Source: VRUE01 sp963703175 (GTDB lineage Bacteria > Actinomycetota > Thermoleophilia > Solirubrobacterales > 70-9). Taken from it: DNA of 64,000 nucleotides. Position 1 is the first letter of the stretch; every line of letters begins with the position of its first letter. Shown here piece after piece: positions 1-9,388 of this stretch. Below the pieces are notes generated by a model. The model had not been told where the DNA came from. It ran no database searches and was given only the letters and a program-made list of their open reading frames with translations. Both the position numbers and the translations under genes were made by a program. The DNA lies in NCBI GenBank assembly GCA_963703175.1, contig OY969794.1:744001-808000 (forward strand). Reading direction: 5' to 3'.

Positions 1-77
1 CCACCCCGGAGGCCGAGGCGGCGAAGGCGAAAGCCGCCGAGGAAAGCCAGTCCGAGCAGGCCGCCGCGACGGTCTAG
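1..77 (+). CDS. 3' end of an unidentified gene (5' truncated)
   Basis: The frame that ends in TAG at 75-77 encodes an Ala/Glu/Lys-rich tail of 24 residues. Every codon but two ends in G or C, which matches coding sequence in this genome. The bulk of the gene lies outside the window, so no function can be given. Low-complexity acidic or alanine-rich C-terminal tails of this kind are common on ribosomal and RNA-associated proteins of GC-rich bacteria, but this is only a possibility. A hairpin follows 15 bases after the stop. Confidence 0.5.
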   Translation, partial: TPEAEAAKAKAAEESQSEQAAATV

Positions 78-92
78 CCACACAAGGCATTG

Positions 93-130
93 TGGACGAT
101 TGTGCCCCCTATAGCGGGCACAATCGTCCA
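93..130 (+). terminator. 15-bp perfect inverted repeat after the first gene
   Basis: The arms at 93-107 and 116-130 are perfectly complementary and enclose an 8-base loop containing CTATAG. No T-run follows. The position between a stop codon at 77 and the next start at 176 suits a factor-independent terminator of the U-less type, but the sequence also resembles the ATA-loop hairpins found at other gene junctions in this window. Confidence 0.55.
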
Positions 131-175
131 TTCTCCTGCTTGACCTGCGGCAAGCGACGCGTCTAGGATCGGCGC

Positions 176-916
176 ATGGAGGCTGCACAGCCACCCGTTC
201 CAGCGCCGACTAAGCGAATCTCGGTCGGGGAGGTCATCAGCGAGACCTTCACGATCTACGGTCAGAATCTCGGCGCGCTGCTCGGCAGCGCGATCGTCGT
301 CTTCGTCGTCGTCGGCCTTATCGCCGGCCTGCTGCAGGCCGGTGGCGGGCTCATCTTGGTGCTGCTCGGCGCAGCGGTGCGCGTCGCGGGCCAGGCGCTC
401 TATACCGGCTTCGTTGTCGAGCTCGTTCGTGATGTGCGCGACGGCCGCCGTGACGAGACCGTGGGTGACCTCTTCTCCGCCGCGATGCCGTTCATCCTGC
501 CGCTGATCGGTTTCGGGATCCTCTTCGGCATCGGGGTGGCGATCGGCTTCATCCTGATCATCATCCCCGGCTTGATCCTGCTCACCTTCTGGTCGGTGGG
601 TGCGCCGGCCATCGTTGTCGAGGGGATTGGTCCGATCGACGCTTTTAGCCGCAGCTGGCGCCTCGTCCGCGGTGAAGCTTGGCCGGTCTTCGGCGCGCTC
701 CTCGTCACCTTCCTGATCGTCCTGGTCGTCGGAGCGATCCTTGGGGCGATTGCCACCCCGATCGGGGTGGGTGCGACGATCGTCGCGGCGATCATCTCCG
801 CGGCGATCACCGCCCCGATCTACTCGCTAGCCGTCAGCGTCATCTACTTCGACCTCTGCGGTGACGCTTCCTCAGCTGCAGCACCCACCCCCGCGGCACC
901 ACCCCCACCGAGCTAA
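176..916 (+). CDS. Multi-pass membrane protein
   Basis: This 246-residue protein begins with a short cytosolic segment (about residues 1-30, with ISVGEVISETFTIYGQN) and then has about five or six long hydrophobic stretches, including GFGILFGIGVAIGFILIIIPG near the middle. It ends in a Pro/Ala-rich tail. The layout resembles the membrane-domain proteins annotated as glycerophosphoryl diester phosphodiesterase membrane domain or DUF975-like, in which an N-terminal helix precedes paired transmembrane hairpins. No catalytic residues are visible, so it is unlikely to be an enzyme. The ATG at 176 is preceded by AGGATC at a workable distance. It runs convergently with typA, with only 8 bases between the stops. 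Confidence 0.7.
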   Translation: MEAAQPPVPAPTKRISVGEVISETFTIYGQNLGALLGSAIVVFVVVGLIAGLLQAGGGLILVLLGAAVRVAGQALYTGFVVELVRDVRDGRRDETVGDLFSAAMPFILPLIGFGILFGIGVAIGFILIIIPGLILLTFWSVGAPAIVVEGIGPIDAFSRSWRLVRGEAWPVFGALLVTFLIVLVVGAILGAIATPIGVGATIVAAIISAAITAPIYSLAVSVIYFDLCGDASSAAAPTPAAPPPPS

Positions 917-924
917 GGGTGGTC

Positions 925-2731
<1,807 letters not shown>

Positions 2732-2754
<23 letters not shown>

Positions 2755-2852
2755 GGCGCTTCGCATTCCGGTGTCTCAGTCGCTCATGTGCAGAGCACAA
2801 TCGCTCCCTCGTCCTAGGACTGCTCGGCCATGAACCGCCAAACAGCCCTGAG
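2732..2852 (-). promoter_or_regulatory. Inverted repeat enclosing the typA start codon
   Basis: Bases 2732-2756 and 2828-2852 are complementary at 24 of 25 positions with 71 bases between them. The downstream arm contains the typA start codon (2752-2754) and the first codons, and the upstream arm is an inverted copy of them. A transcript covering both would fold the start codon into a very stable stem. Transcripts reading in from the cold-shock gene or starting upstream of 2852 would include it; one starting in the 71-base loop would not. Confidence 0.6.
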
Positions 2853-2856
2853 ACCT

Positions 2857-2893
2857 AAAAAAACGGGACCCACCGCGAACGGCGGGCCCCGGT
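2857..2893 (-). terminator. Rho-independent terminator of the cold-shock gene
   Basis: On the minus strand a GC-rich stem (2864-2893, with G-U pairs) is followed directly by seven T residues (the A-run at 2857-2863). It lies 22 bases past the cold-shock stop codon and separates that gene from typA. Confidence 0.8.
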
Positions 2894-2914
2894 GATACTA
2901 AGAGCGGTGCTCGG

Positions 2915-3121
2915 CTAGGCGGTCTGCTGAACGCTCGCCGCGGCCGGGCCCTTGGGGCCTTCTTCGGACTCGTAGCTCACCTTGGAACCCTCGGTCAGGG
3001 ACTTGAAGCCCTCACCCAGGATCGCGCTGTGATGAACGAAGACGTCCTTAGAGCCGTCGTCGGGCGTAATGAACCCGTAGCCCTTGTCGTCGCTGAACCA
3101 CTTGACAGTTCCAGTTGGCAT
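2915..3121 (-). CDS. Cold-shock domain protein, CspA family
   Basis: This is a 68-residue single cold-shock domain, the normal length of bacterial Csp proteins. It begins MPTGTVKWFSDDKGYGFI (RNP1 motif) and continues with DVFVHHSAI (RNP2). Such proteins bind single-stranded RNA and DNA and melt RNA structure at low temperature. The ATG at 3121 is chosen because a GGAGG lies six bases upstream and because it gives the family length; a longer in-frame extension to 3190 has no family counterpart. A strong terminator follows. typA, another cold-linked gene, is next downstream on the same strand. Confidence 0.95.
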   Translation of the reverse strand: MPTGTVKWFSDDKGYGFITPDDGSKDVFVHHSAILGEGFKSLTEGSKVSYESEEGPKGPAAASVQQTA

Positions 3122-3361
3122 GCATTGCCTCCACTTCATGTGCTGCGAACGCGGCACATGCGGTGAAGCAACGACGCGAGCGCTAGACACAACTTTTGCC
3201 GGTGTCTTCCGGCCTAACGCGAGGACCGTAGCAGGGTCAGCCCCTGCGATGCCTTTTACACAGGCCGGTCTTCCGTCTCGCTTTATGTGTCTATAGAGAT
3301 AGAACCAACAGCAGAGCCAGGCTCAATGCCCCAGCCCGCACAGCCGATACCGTAAATCGTG

Positions 3362-5692
3362 ATGCCTCCAGGGAATTCGCCCCGTCGCCGGGCGGGGATC
3401 TGCGCGATCGCCGTCCTCGCCCTTGCCTGCGCCCTGGCGCCCGCGCCAGCCGCAGCGAACCGCCCGAGCGAGGACACCCTCTCACCCAGGCTGGCCGAGC
3501 TGGCAAAGCCCGCGGTGCGATCCCTCCCTCCCGCAAAGCAAGCGAAGGAGCTGAGCCTCGCCCCCGAAGGCCCGGGGAGCCTGCTGCAGGAAGGCAACCG
3601 AGTGCTGGTCGAAGTGCGCTTCGACCAGGGTGCCGCGGCGGCGGTGGACGACCTTCGTGCGACCGGGGCCAAGATCGTCAACGTCAGCCCCCGCTATCAG
3701 ACGGTCACGGTAGCGGCAAAGCCCAGCGGGCTGAGGCAGCTCTCCGAACTACCGCGGGTCGCCAGCGCCACCGAGGTGCTGACCCCAATTGCAGCCGCCT
3801 CGATCTGCCCAGCCGGCGCCGTCGTCTCGGAGGGGGACGAACAGCTTCGAGCCAACGAAGCGCGGGCAGCTTTCGGGGTCGACGGCAGCGGCGTGACTGT
3901 CGGCATCCTCTCCGACTCCTTCAACCTGAACGAATTCGCCGACACGCGCGAAGCCGAAGACATCGCGAGCGGCGATCTCCCCGGCGCCGCCAATACTTGC
4001 ACCGGTGAGTCGGCGCCGGTCGATGCCACCCTCGATGACTACGAACCTGGCCCGGAAGAACCCGCGGCAGAGGACGAGGGGCGGGCGATGGGCCAAATCA
4101 TCCATGACCTTGCCCCCGGCGCGCAGCTCTCGTTTGCGACGGCATTCACCGGGCTCACCGCTTTCGCCGGCAATGTCGAAAAACTCGCGGAAGCCGGGGC
4201 GAAAGTAATCACCGACGACGTCAGCTACTTCGAAGAGCCCTTCTTCCAAGAAGGCCCGGTGGGCGTCGCGGTGAGCAACGTGACGGCAAGCGACGTCGCC
4301 TATTTCTCCTCGGCCGCCAACAACAACCTGATCAACGGCGGCAGGGACATTGCCTCTTGGGAAGCGCCGGAATTCCGTGACGCTGGCGGTTGCCCGGCCG
4401 GCCTCCCCGCCTACGCCAAACACTGCATGGACTTCAATCCGAAAGCACCGGCGGTCGACTCCACCTTTGGGCTGAGGGTTTCACGCGGAGCCACGCTACG
4501 CGTCGATCTGCAGTGGAAACAGCCGTGGCGTGGTGTCACCACCGACTTCGACGCCTACCTGGTGAATTCGGCCGACAAACTGCTCGCCGTCTCGGAGAAC
4601 TCCAATGCGACGTTGACGCAGATGCCATTCGAGTTCCTCTCTTGGACCAATACGACCGGAACGGCACAGACGGTGAGGATTGCGATCAACCGTTGCGACA
4701 AAGTTTGCGGCGGAGCCAGCGGCGGCGATACCGGCACGCCGCGCCTGAAGTTCGGCCTGATGCAGAACGGCGGCGGGGTGACCGAAACCGAGTACCCGGA
4801 ATCATCCGAAGGTGACGTGGTCGGCCCGACGATCTTCGGCCACAACGGCGCCGAAAACGCGATCAGCGTGGGGGCGATCCGCTACAACGCCACTGAAGCG
4901 CCGGAGAATTTCTCCTCTCGCGGCCCAGTCACCCACTACTTCAAACCCGCCGAAGGGACGACTCCGGCCGAAGCGCTCGTCTCACCGCTGATCCTTGCCA
5001 AGCCGGATCTGGTGGCAACCGACGGCGGGGCAAACACCTTCTTTGGCTCCTGCGAAGCGAATACCTGGAGATTTTTCGGAACCTCCGCGGCCGCCCCGCA
5101 TGCCGCCGCGGTGGCGGCACTCGAGCGCCAGGCCGCGCCCCTGGCGACGGCGGAAGAAGTGAAGAAAGCGCAGCTAGAAACCGCCACTCCAGTGGGCCTA
5201 TTCCCGCCCACGGCGGTCGGCGCTGGCCTCGTCAACGCCGCCGCAGCGATCTCCAAACTAAAAGCGGAACCGTTCACGCCGCCGATCCTCGAACCCGCCG
5301 GACCGGCGCCGCAGAACTGCGAACTCACGGAACCGGAAAATCCGCCTGTGGTTGAACCGGAAGAACCGAAAAAAGAAGTCAATCCACCGCCCAAGCCCCC
5401 TGAACCGGAAGAACCTCAAAAGCTGCGACCCAACACCTTCTTCCTCCAGCATCCAGTCAAGGTGATCCGCACGCGGCACCTCACGGCGAAAGCGGTCTTC
5501 CGCTTCGGCGCCAACGAGAGTGAAGTGGCGTTCCTCTGCCGAGCGGACAGCGAACCCTTCCACGAATGCCGGCCAAGGCTCGGACAGCGGTTCGCGATCG
5601 GCGCGCACGTTTTGCGGGTGATCGCGCGCAATACTGCCGGCCCCGATCTGACGCCAGCCATTTTCCGCTTCCGCGTGAAGCAGATCGGCTAG
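3362..5692 (+). CDS. Secreted subtilase-like (S8/S53 fold) protein
   Basis: The 776-residue product starts with a twin-basic signal peptide ending in an Ala-rich stretch (PAPAAA). A protease-like region shows an aspartate motif, GVTVGILSDSFN (about residue 185), then EDEGRAMGQIIHDLAPGA (about residue 240), and the serine motif FGTSAAAPHAAAVAAL (about residue 575). In classical subtilases the second motif carries a histidine (HGT.VA); here Glu stands at that place, so the triad may be Asp-Glu-Ser as in sedolisins, or the enzyme may be inactive. The region between motifs resembles a pre-peptidase beta-sandwich insert. A Pro/Glu-rich linker (about 645-690) leads to a C-terminal domain with a Cys pair, FLCRADSEPFHEC, common in exported proteins of this group. 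GAA is strongly preferred over GAG. GTG at 3359 is an alternative start; no Shine-Dalgarno is visible. Confidence 0.8.
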   Translation: MPPGNSPRRRAGICAIAVLALACALAPAPAAANRPSEDTLSPRLAELAKPAVRSLPPAKQAKELSLAPEGPGSLLQEGNRVLVEVRFDQGAAAAVDDLRATGAKIVNVSPRYQTVTVAAKPSGLRQLSELPRVASATEVLTPIAAASICPAGAVVSEGDEQLRANEARAAFGVDGSGVTVGILSDSFNLNEFADTREAEDIASGDLPGAANTCTGESAPVDATLDDYEPGPEEPAAEDEGRAMGQIIHDLAPGAQLSFATAFTGLTAFAGNVEKLAEAGAKVITDDVSYFEEPFFQEGPVGVAVSNVTASDVAYFSSAANNNLINGGRDIASWEAPEFRDAGGCPAGLPAYAKHCMDFNPKAPAVDSTFGLRVSRGATLRVDLQWKQPWRGVTTDFDAYLVNSADKLLAVSENSNATLTQMPFEFLSWTNTTGTAQTVRIAINRCDKVCGGASGGDTGTPRLKFGLMQNGGGVTETEYPESSEGDVVGPTIFGHNGAENAISVGAIRYNATEAPENFSSRGPVTHYFKPAEGTTPAEALVSPLILAKPDLVATDGGANTFFGSCEANTWRFFGTSAAAPHAAAVAALERQAAPLATAEEVKKAQLETATPVGLFPPTAVGAGLVNAAAAISKLKAEPFTPPILEPAGPAPQNCELTEPENPPVVEPEEPKKEVNPPPKPPEPEEPQKLRPNTFFLQHPVKVIRTRHLTAKAVFRFGANESEVAFLCRADSEPFHECRPRLGQRFAIGAHVLRVIARNTAGPDLTPAIFRFRVKQIG

Positions 5693-5701
5693 CGGAAGCG
5701 T

Positions 5702-6451
5702 TCAGCCCGCCTCGCCGAGACTGCCGCGGCGCATTACCCAGTGGCCTAGGAACAACAGCACCAGCAGAGCGGCGGCACTGCCGAGGACCAGCGGATCGGT
5801 GAGGCTGAGGCCCTCGAGGCGGGTGCCAAAGTAGACCGATAGCGCGGTGATCGGTAGGTAGGCGACCGTCGTCGTCCAGATGAAGCGCCAAAGCGGGACG
5901 TGGGCGGCGCCGGCCGCATAGGAGACGAGGCTGAAGGGGACTATGGGAATCAGGCGGACGGCGAGGAGCAGGGTGGCGCCGCCGCGTTCAATTGTCGCCT
6001 CGATCCGCTCGAAGCGCTCGCTGCCGAACCAGCGGTCAAGCAGCGGCCGGGCCACCGAGCGGCCGATCGCGAAACAGATCAGTCCCGAGAGCAACCAGCC
6101 GCACATCATCAGGGCCAACGCCGGGAAGAAGCCGTAGGCGAAGCCCGCCGCCGCGTCGACGATCTCGGCCGGGTAGAAGACGACCGTGTGGATCAGCGCC
6201 AGGCCGAGGATTAGCAGCGGCCCGACGACGCCGAGGTCCTTGACCTTGCTCCGCACCTCCGCCGTGTCGCCCCGCACCGCGGCTTCGAACGCTTCGCGCA
6301 GCTCCGGGATCGCCAGCACGAGCAGCGCCAACAGAGCGATCCCACCCAGGGTGACGGCGACGGCGGCGACTGAGGGCTTAGGCGACTCCACGGGTTGGAT
6401 GGAGCATTGTGTGCCCCATAAGGGCCACAATGTTCCATCAAAGCCTTCCAT
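5702..6451 (-). CDS. VTT-domain (TVP38/TMEM64, DedA-like) membrane protein
   Basis: The 249-residue product has an N-terminal helix, then the VTT core with FYPAEIVDAAAGFAYGFFPAL and GGATLLLAVRLIPIVPFSLVSYAAGAA, which carries the conserved Arg and Pro of the SNARE-associated/VTT family. Members are linked to lipid scrambling or transport across the inner membrane; the substrate here is unknown. The ATG at 6451 overlaps the recD2 stop (TGATG), suggesting coupled translation. Residues 5-18 are encoded by a hairpin element (6398-6439), so the first twenty residues look like an added tail rather than family sequence. Confidence 0.85.
   Translation of the reverse strand: MEGFDGTLWPLWGTQCSIQPVESPKPSVAAVAVTLGGIALLALLVLAIPELREAFEAAVRGDTAEVRSKVKDLGVVGPLLILGLALIHTVVFYPAEIVDAAAGFAYGFFPALALMMCGWLLSGLICFAIGRSVARPLLDRWFGSERFERIEATIERGGATLLLAVRLIPIVPFSLVSYAAGAAHVPLWRFIWTTTVAYLPITALSVYFGTRLEGLSLTDPLVLGSAAALLVLLFLGHWVMRRGSLGEAG
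6398..6439. repeat. ATA-loop hairpin inside the VTT gene start
   Basis: Arms at 6398-6411 and 6426-6439 pair with one mismatch; an inner GCCC/GGGC stem closes a CATAA loop. It lies just after the start codon of the VTT gene and is translated. It matches the loop type seen at 11707, 34057, 44685 and 55724 but has its own stem sequence. Confidence 0.65.
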
Positions 6452-8604
6452 CAATGCCCTGTGGCCTCGCATAGGCGTTCGGCCAGGGCCGAGTAGCGGC
6501 TGCCGCTGTCGTCGCGTCGCACGGCCATCTCCAGCGCACCGGGGTCGCCGATCAAGACGCAACTGGTGCGGGCGCGGGTAATCGCCGTGTAGAGGAGCGG
6601 GCGGGTCAGCATGCGGGCGTGGGAGCGGTGGCAGACGCCGACCACAACCGGGACCTCGCAACCCTGCGCCTTGTGGACCGAGATTGCGTAGGCGAGCCGC
6701 AGCGTCGCCGTCTCACCGTAAGGGATGACTAGCGAGCCGCCCTCGTCGGTGTCGACGACGATCGACTCCTCTGCCGGGTCATCGGCGCGCAGAAAGACGA
6801 TCGAGCCGTTCATCAATCCCAGCTCATGCGAGTTGCGGGTCTGGATCAGCCGGTCGCCGAGACGGAAGCGCTCGCTCACCGCCGCCTTGCCGTTCGGGTT
6901 GAGCCGCGCCTGCAGGCGCTCGTTCAGGGCGTCGATCCCGATCGCTCCTTTGTACATCGGCGCCAAGACCTGCACCTCGCGGATCGGGTCGACGCCAAAG
7001 CTCCCCGGCGCCCGCTCGGCCACCACCTCGACGACCGTCTCCAACGCCCGCTCCGGGCTGGGCCGGTCGATGAAAAAGAAGTCGTGATCCTGGTCGTCAC
7101 CCGGCTGCAGGTGGGGCGGCCGTCCCTGATTAATCTCGTGGGCGGCGGTGGTGATCATCGAGCGGGCTGCTTGGCGAAAGATCTGGGTGAGGCGGACGAC
7201 CGGCGCAACGCCGGAGGCGATCAGGTCCTCGAAGGGCTTGCCGGCGCCGATCGGCGGCAGCTGATCGGCGTCGCCGACGAAGACAACATGGGTCGACTCG
7301 GCAAGCCCACCGAGCAGCACCTCGATCAGCCTCAGATTCAGCATCGAGGACTCATCGACGATCACCATGCCCGCCGGCAGCGGATGGCCGGGCCGGTAGG
7401 CGGGCTCGCGGCCGGGCATCCACTCGAGCATGCGATGGATCGTCTGCGCCTCATGGCCGGTCGCTTCCTGCAGTCGTCGGGCAGCGCGGCCGGTCGGCGC
7501 GCAGAGAGCGACCGAGACGTCGGCCCGCACAGCCTCGGCGACGATCGCCTTCGTGCAGGCCGTCTTGCCGACGCCGGGCCCGCCGGTCAGCACCGAGACT
7601 CGCGCCGAGAAGGCGCCGCGCACGGCTGCCCACTGCTCATCGGTGAGTTTTGCCTCATCCTCAACATCCTCCGGGGGCGCCTCTCCCGGGTCGTGGTCGA
7701 GGTGCGGTGGCGCCTCGACTCGGGCGGCCAACGTTGCGGCGACGGCGAGCTCGCTGGCATGGGTCAGCTCACGGTAAGCGCGCCCTTCGTCGAGCAGCAG
7801 CCCGCGGGCGCGCGCCGGCACGTCAGGGTCGGGCTGCAGGCCGAGCAACTTCGCCGCACGCCGGTTCAGCTCCTCGACCGGCAAGTAGGTGTTGCCCTGC
7901 TGCTCGGCCTCCGTCAGTGCAAAAACGGCCGCAGCCTGAGCGCGCTGCTCGGACTCGGGCGGTACATCGGCGGCCAGGGCGATCTTGTCGGCCCGGGCGA
8001 AGCCGACACCGGCGACCTCGGTCAGCCGGTAAGGGTCCTCGTGCAGGACGACCAGCGAGCGATCGCCGAAACGGGCGTGGATCGGCGCCGCCAGGTGAGC
8101 TAGCCCATGCGGAGCGAGCTGCACGTGGAGATCGCGAATCGCTCGCGAAGAATGCCAAGACTCGGTTGCCGCCGCCGCCTGATCTGCGCTGACACCGCGC
8201 AGAGCGCCGAAGACTCCCGCCGGGTCGGCGGCGATCGCTCCCAGCACCCCCTCGCCGTGCTCGTCGCAGAGACGCTCGGCGCGTGCCGGGCCGATGTGAC
8301 GCAAGCTAGTCAGGTAGGCAACCTGGCCCGCACGGTCGGCGGGATCAAGCGGCAGCGCCCCCCGCGCCTTCAGCTGTCGTCCGTAGCGCGAATGTGTCTG
8401 CCAATCGCCGCTTACTTCTGCCCGCTCGCCGGCGCTTAGGTGGGCGACCGGGCCGACCAGGGCAAAGCCCTCACCCGACTCGGCGTCTTGCACCTCCAGC
8501 ACCGCGTAGCCGTCGTCTTCGGCACTGAAGATGACGCCGATCACCTCGACAGTGCCAGTGAAGGCCGCCGCATCGGCGTCGAAGAGAGTCGCAGCGTCGC
8601 TCAC
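6451..8604 (-). CDS. recD2: RecD2-type ATP-dependent DNA helicase
   Basis: The 717-residue product has the RecD2 layout: an N-terminal OB-like domain, HhH-type repeats around residues 95-200 (LRHIGPARAERLCDEHG and VAGVGFARADKIA), then a superfamily 1 motor. Walker A GGPGVGKT lies near residue 340, the Walker B VIVDESSM follows, and the C-terminal SH3-linked motif AISVHKAQGCEVP and motif VI LLYTAITRAR are intact. RecD2 enzymes unwind DNA 5' to 3' outside the RecBCD complex and act in repair and replication-fork processing. The ATG at 8604 begins MSDAATLFD. The stop overlaps the start of the VTT gene. Confidence 0.93.
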   Translation of the reverse strand: MSDAATLFDADAAAFTGTVEVIGVIFSAEDDGYAVLEVQDAESGEGFALVGPVAHLSAGERAEVSGDWQTHSRYGRQLKARGALPLDPADRAGQVAYLTSLRHIGPARAERLCDEHGEGVLGAIAADPAGVFGALRGVSADQAAAATESWHSSRAIRDLHVQLAPHGLAHLAAPIHARFGDRSLVVLHEDPYRLTEVAGVGFARADKIALAADVPPESEQRAQAAAVFALTEAEQQGNTYLPVEELNRRAAKLLGLQPDPDVPARARGLLLDEGRAYRELTHASELAVAATLAARVEAPPHLDHDPGEAPPEDVEDEAKLTDEQWAAVRGAFSARVSVLTGGPGVGKTACTKAIVAEAVRADVSVALCAPTGRAARRLQEATGHEAQTIHRMLEWMPGREPAYRPGHPLPAGMVIVDESSMLNLRLIEVLLGGLAESTHVVFVGDADQLPPIGAGKPFEDLIASGVAPVVRLTQIFRQAARSMITTAAHEINQGRPPHLQPGDDQDHDFFFIDRPSPERALETVVEVVAERAPGSFGVDPIREVQVLAPMYKGAIGIDALNERLQARLNPNGKAAVSERFRLGDRLIQTRNSHELGLMNGSIVFLRADDPAEESIVVDTDEGGSLVIPYGETATLRLAYAISVHKAQGCEVPVVVGVCHRSHARMLTRPLLYTAITRARTSCVLIGDPGALEMAVRRDDSGSRYSALAERLCEATGH

Positions 8605-8736
8605 ACAGCAAAGCTAGCCGCTTCCGAGGCGGCCGGGGTCGCCTTTAGCCGACGTTCATACTTGGAAATACAAAGTACGACAAGATGTCTATTGATCCGG
8701 CCCAATCGGGGCTGCAGAAATCGGGAGGAAGCACGA

Positions 8737-9129
8737 ATGAGCGACTACGCGGTCAAGAGAATCGACGAGATGGAGGCGGTTTACGGCGGCGCCTTCAAAC
8801 GGGCACGCGCCGAGCTCGGGGTCGAAGCCTTCGGTATGCAGATCATCGACATGCCGCCCAACTACGAGAACTACCCGGAACACGACCACGCCGAAGACGG
8901 CCAGGAGGAGGTCTTCATTGCATTGCGCGGTGGGGGCGAGATCGACATTGCGGGAGAGCGCTTTCCCCTCGACGGCGACCACGTCGCCCGGGTCGCATCG
9001 GGCACCATGCGCAAGATCTGGCCCGGGGACAACGGGGTCCGTCTGCTCGTGCTCGGGGGCAAGCCCGGCGACGTCTACGACGCTCCCGAAATCAGCAAGC
9101 TCGGCGTGCCTGACCCGATGGCGGGATAG
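8737..9129 (+). CDS. Small cupin-domain protein
   Basis: This 130-residue protein is a single cupin barrel. The metal-binding first motif is visible as PEHDHAEDGQEEVFIALRG (two His and a Glu), and the second as FPLDGDHVARVASGTMRKI, in which the usual second-motif histidine follows Asp. It could bind a metal and a small ligand, but the family is too broad to assign a substrate. GGAGGAA stands nine bases before the ATG at 8737, which decides the start. It is monocistronic; its last 38 bases overlap a tiny gene on the other strand. Confidence 0.85.
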   Translation: MSDYAVKRIDEMEAVYGGAFKRARAELGVEAFGMQIIDMPPNYENYPEHDHAEDGQEEVFIALRGGGEIDIAGERFPLDGDHVARVASGTMRKIWPGDNGVRLLVLGGKPGDVYDAPEISKLGVPDPMAG

Positions 9130-9292
9130 CCGGCTCGAAACCCGTACAGCTGAGGACCGGCACCCGCGGATAGCGCGGGTAGGCCGGGTCCTCGCGCGAG
9201 CGCCGGCAAAGGCTGAAGACCGACCCTCTCGTGTTTGGGACATGCTGCTGATGGGCACAGCCGTCGCATAGTCCATTGCCGCCATTGATCAT
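9092..9292 (-). CDS. Tiny Cys-rich (zinc-ribbon-like) protein
   Basis: The 66-residue product begins MINGGNGLCDGCAHQQ and continues with NTRGSVFSLCRR, DPAYPRYPRVPVLSC and GFE. The spacing CxxC...C...C with an NTRGS..S.C motif and a DP..P.YP.LPV..C motif matches, from memory, short unnamed proteins common in actinobacteria. Four cysteines (about positions 9, 12, 28 and 48) could bind one zinc ion. No Shine-Dalgarno is visible. The 3' end runs antisense into the cupin gene, and the final residues after the fourth cysteine look less constrained. The function is unknown. Confidence 0.55.
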   Translation of the reverse strand: MINGGNGLCDGCAHQQHVPNTRGSVFSLCRRSREDPAYPRYPRVPVLSCTGFEPAIPPSGQARRAC

Positions 9293-9307
9293 TCGTTGAA
9301 GCTAGCG

Positions 9308-9360
9308 CGAATCGAGTTGCACCTTGTGTCGATTCGGGCTAGGTTGCTTTGAACAAAGCA
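9308..9360 (+). promoter_or_regulatory. Two operator-like palindromes upstream of the HipA-like gene
   Basis: CGAATCGA at 9308-9315 pairs with TCGATTCG at 9329-9336 across 13 bases. A second palindrome, TGCTTTG-AA-CAAAGCA, lies at 9345-9360. Both precede the HipA-like start at 9389. Such spaced repeats are typical binding sites for dimeric repressors; no HipB-type repressor gene is next to them. Confidence 0.4.
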
Positions 9361-9388
9361 GACCAATACACGACTCAGGAGGTACCGA

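Noticed and set aside
6826..8103. Plus-strand open frame of 425 codons
   Set aside because: Shadow of recD2, with no recognisable domain.
9152..9193. Strong hairpin that could be a terminator or part of a tRNA-like RNA
   Set aside because: It is within the tiny Cys-rich gene; the palindrome follows from codons for DPAYPRYPRVPV. No acceptor, D, anticodon and T arms could be assembled.
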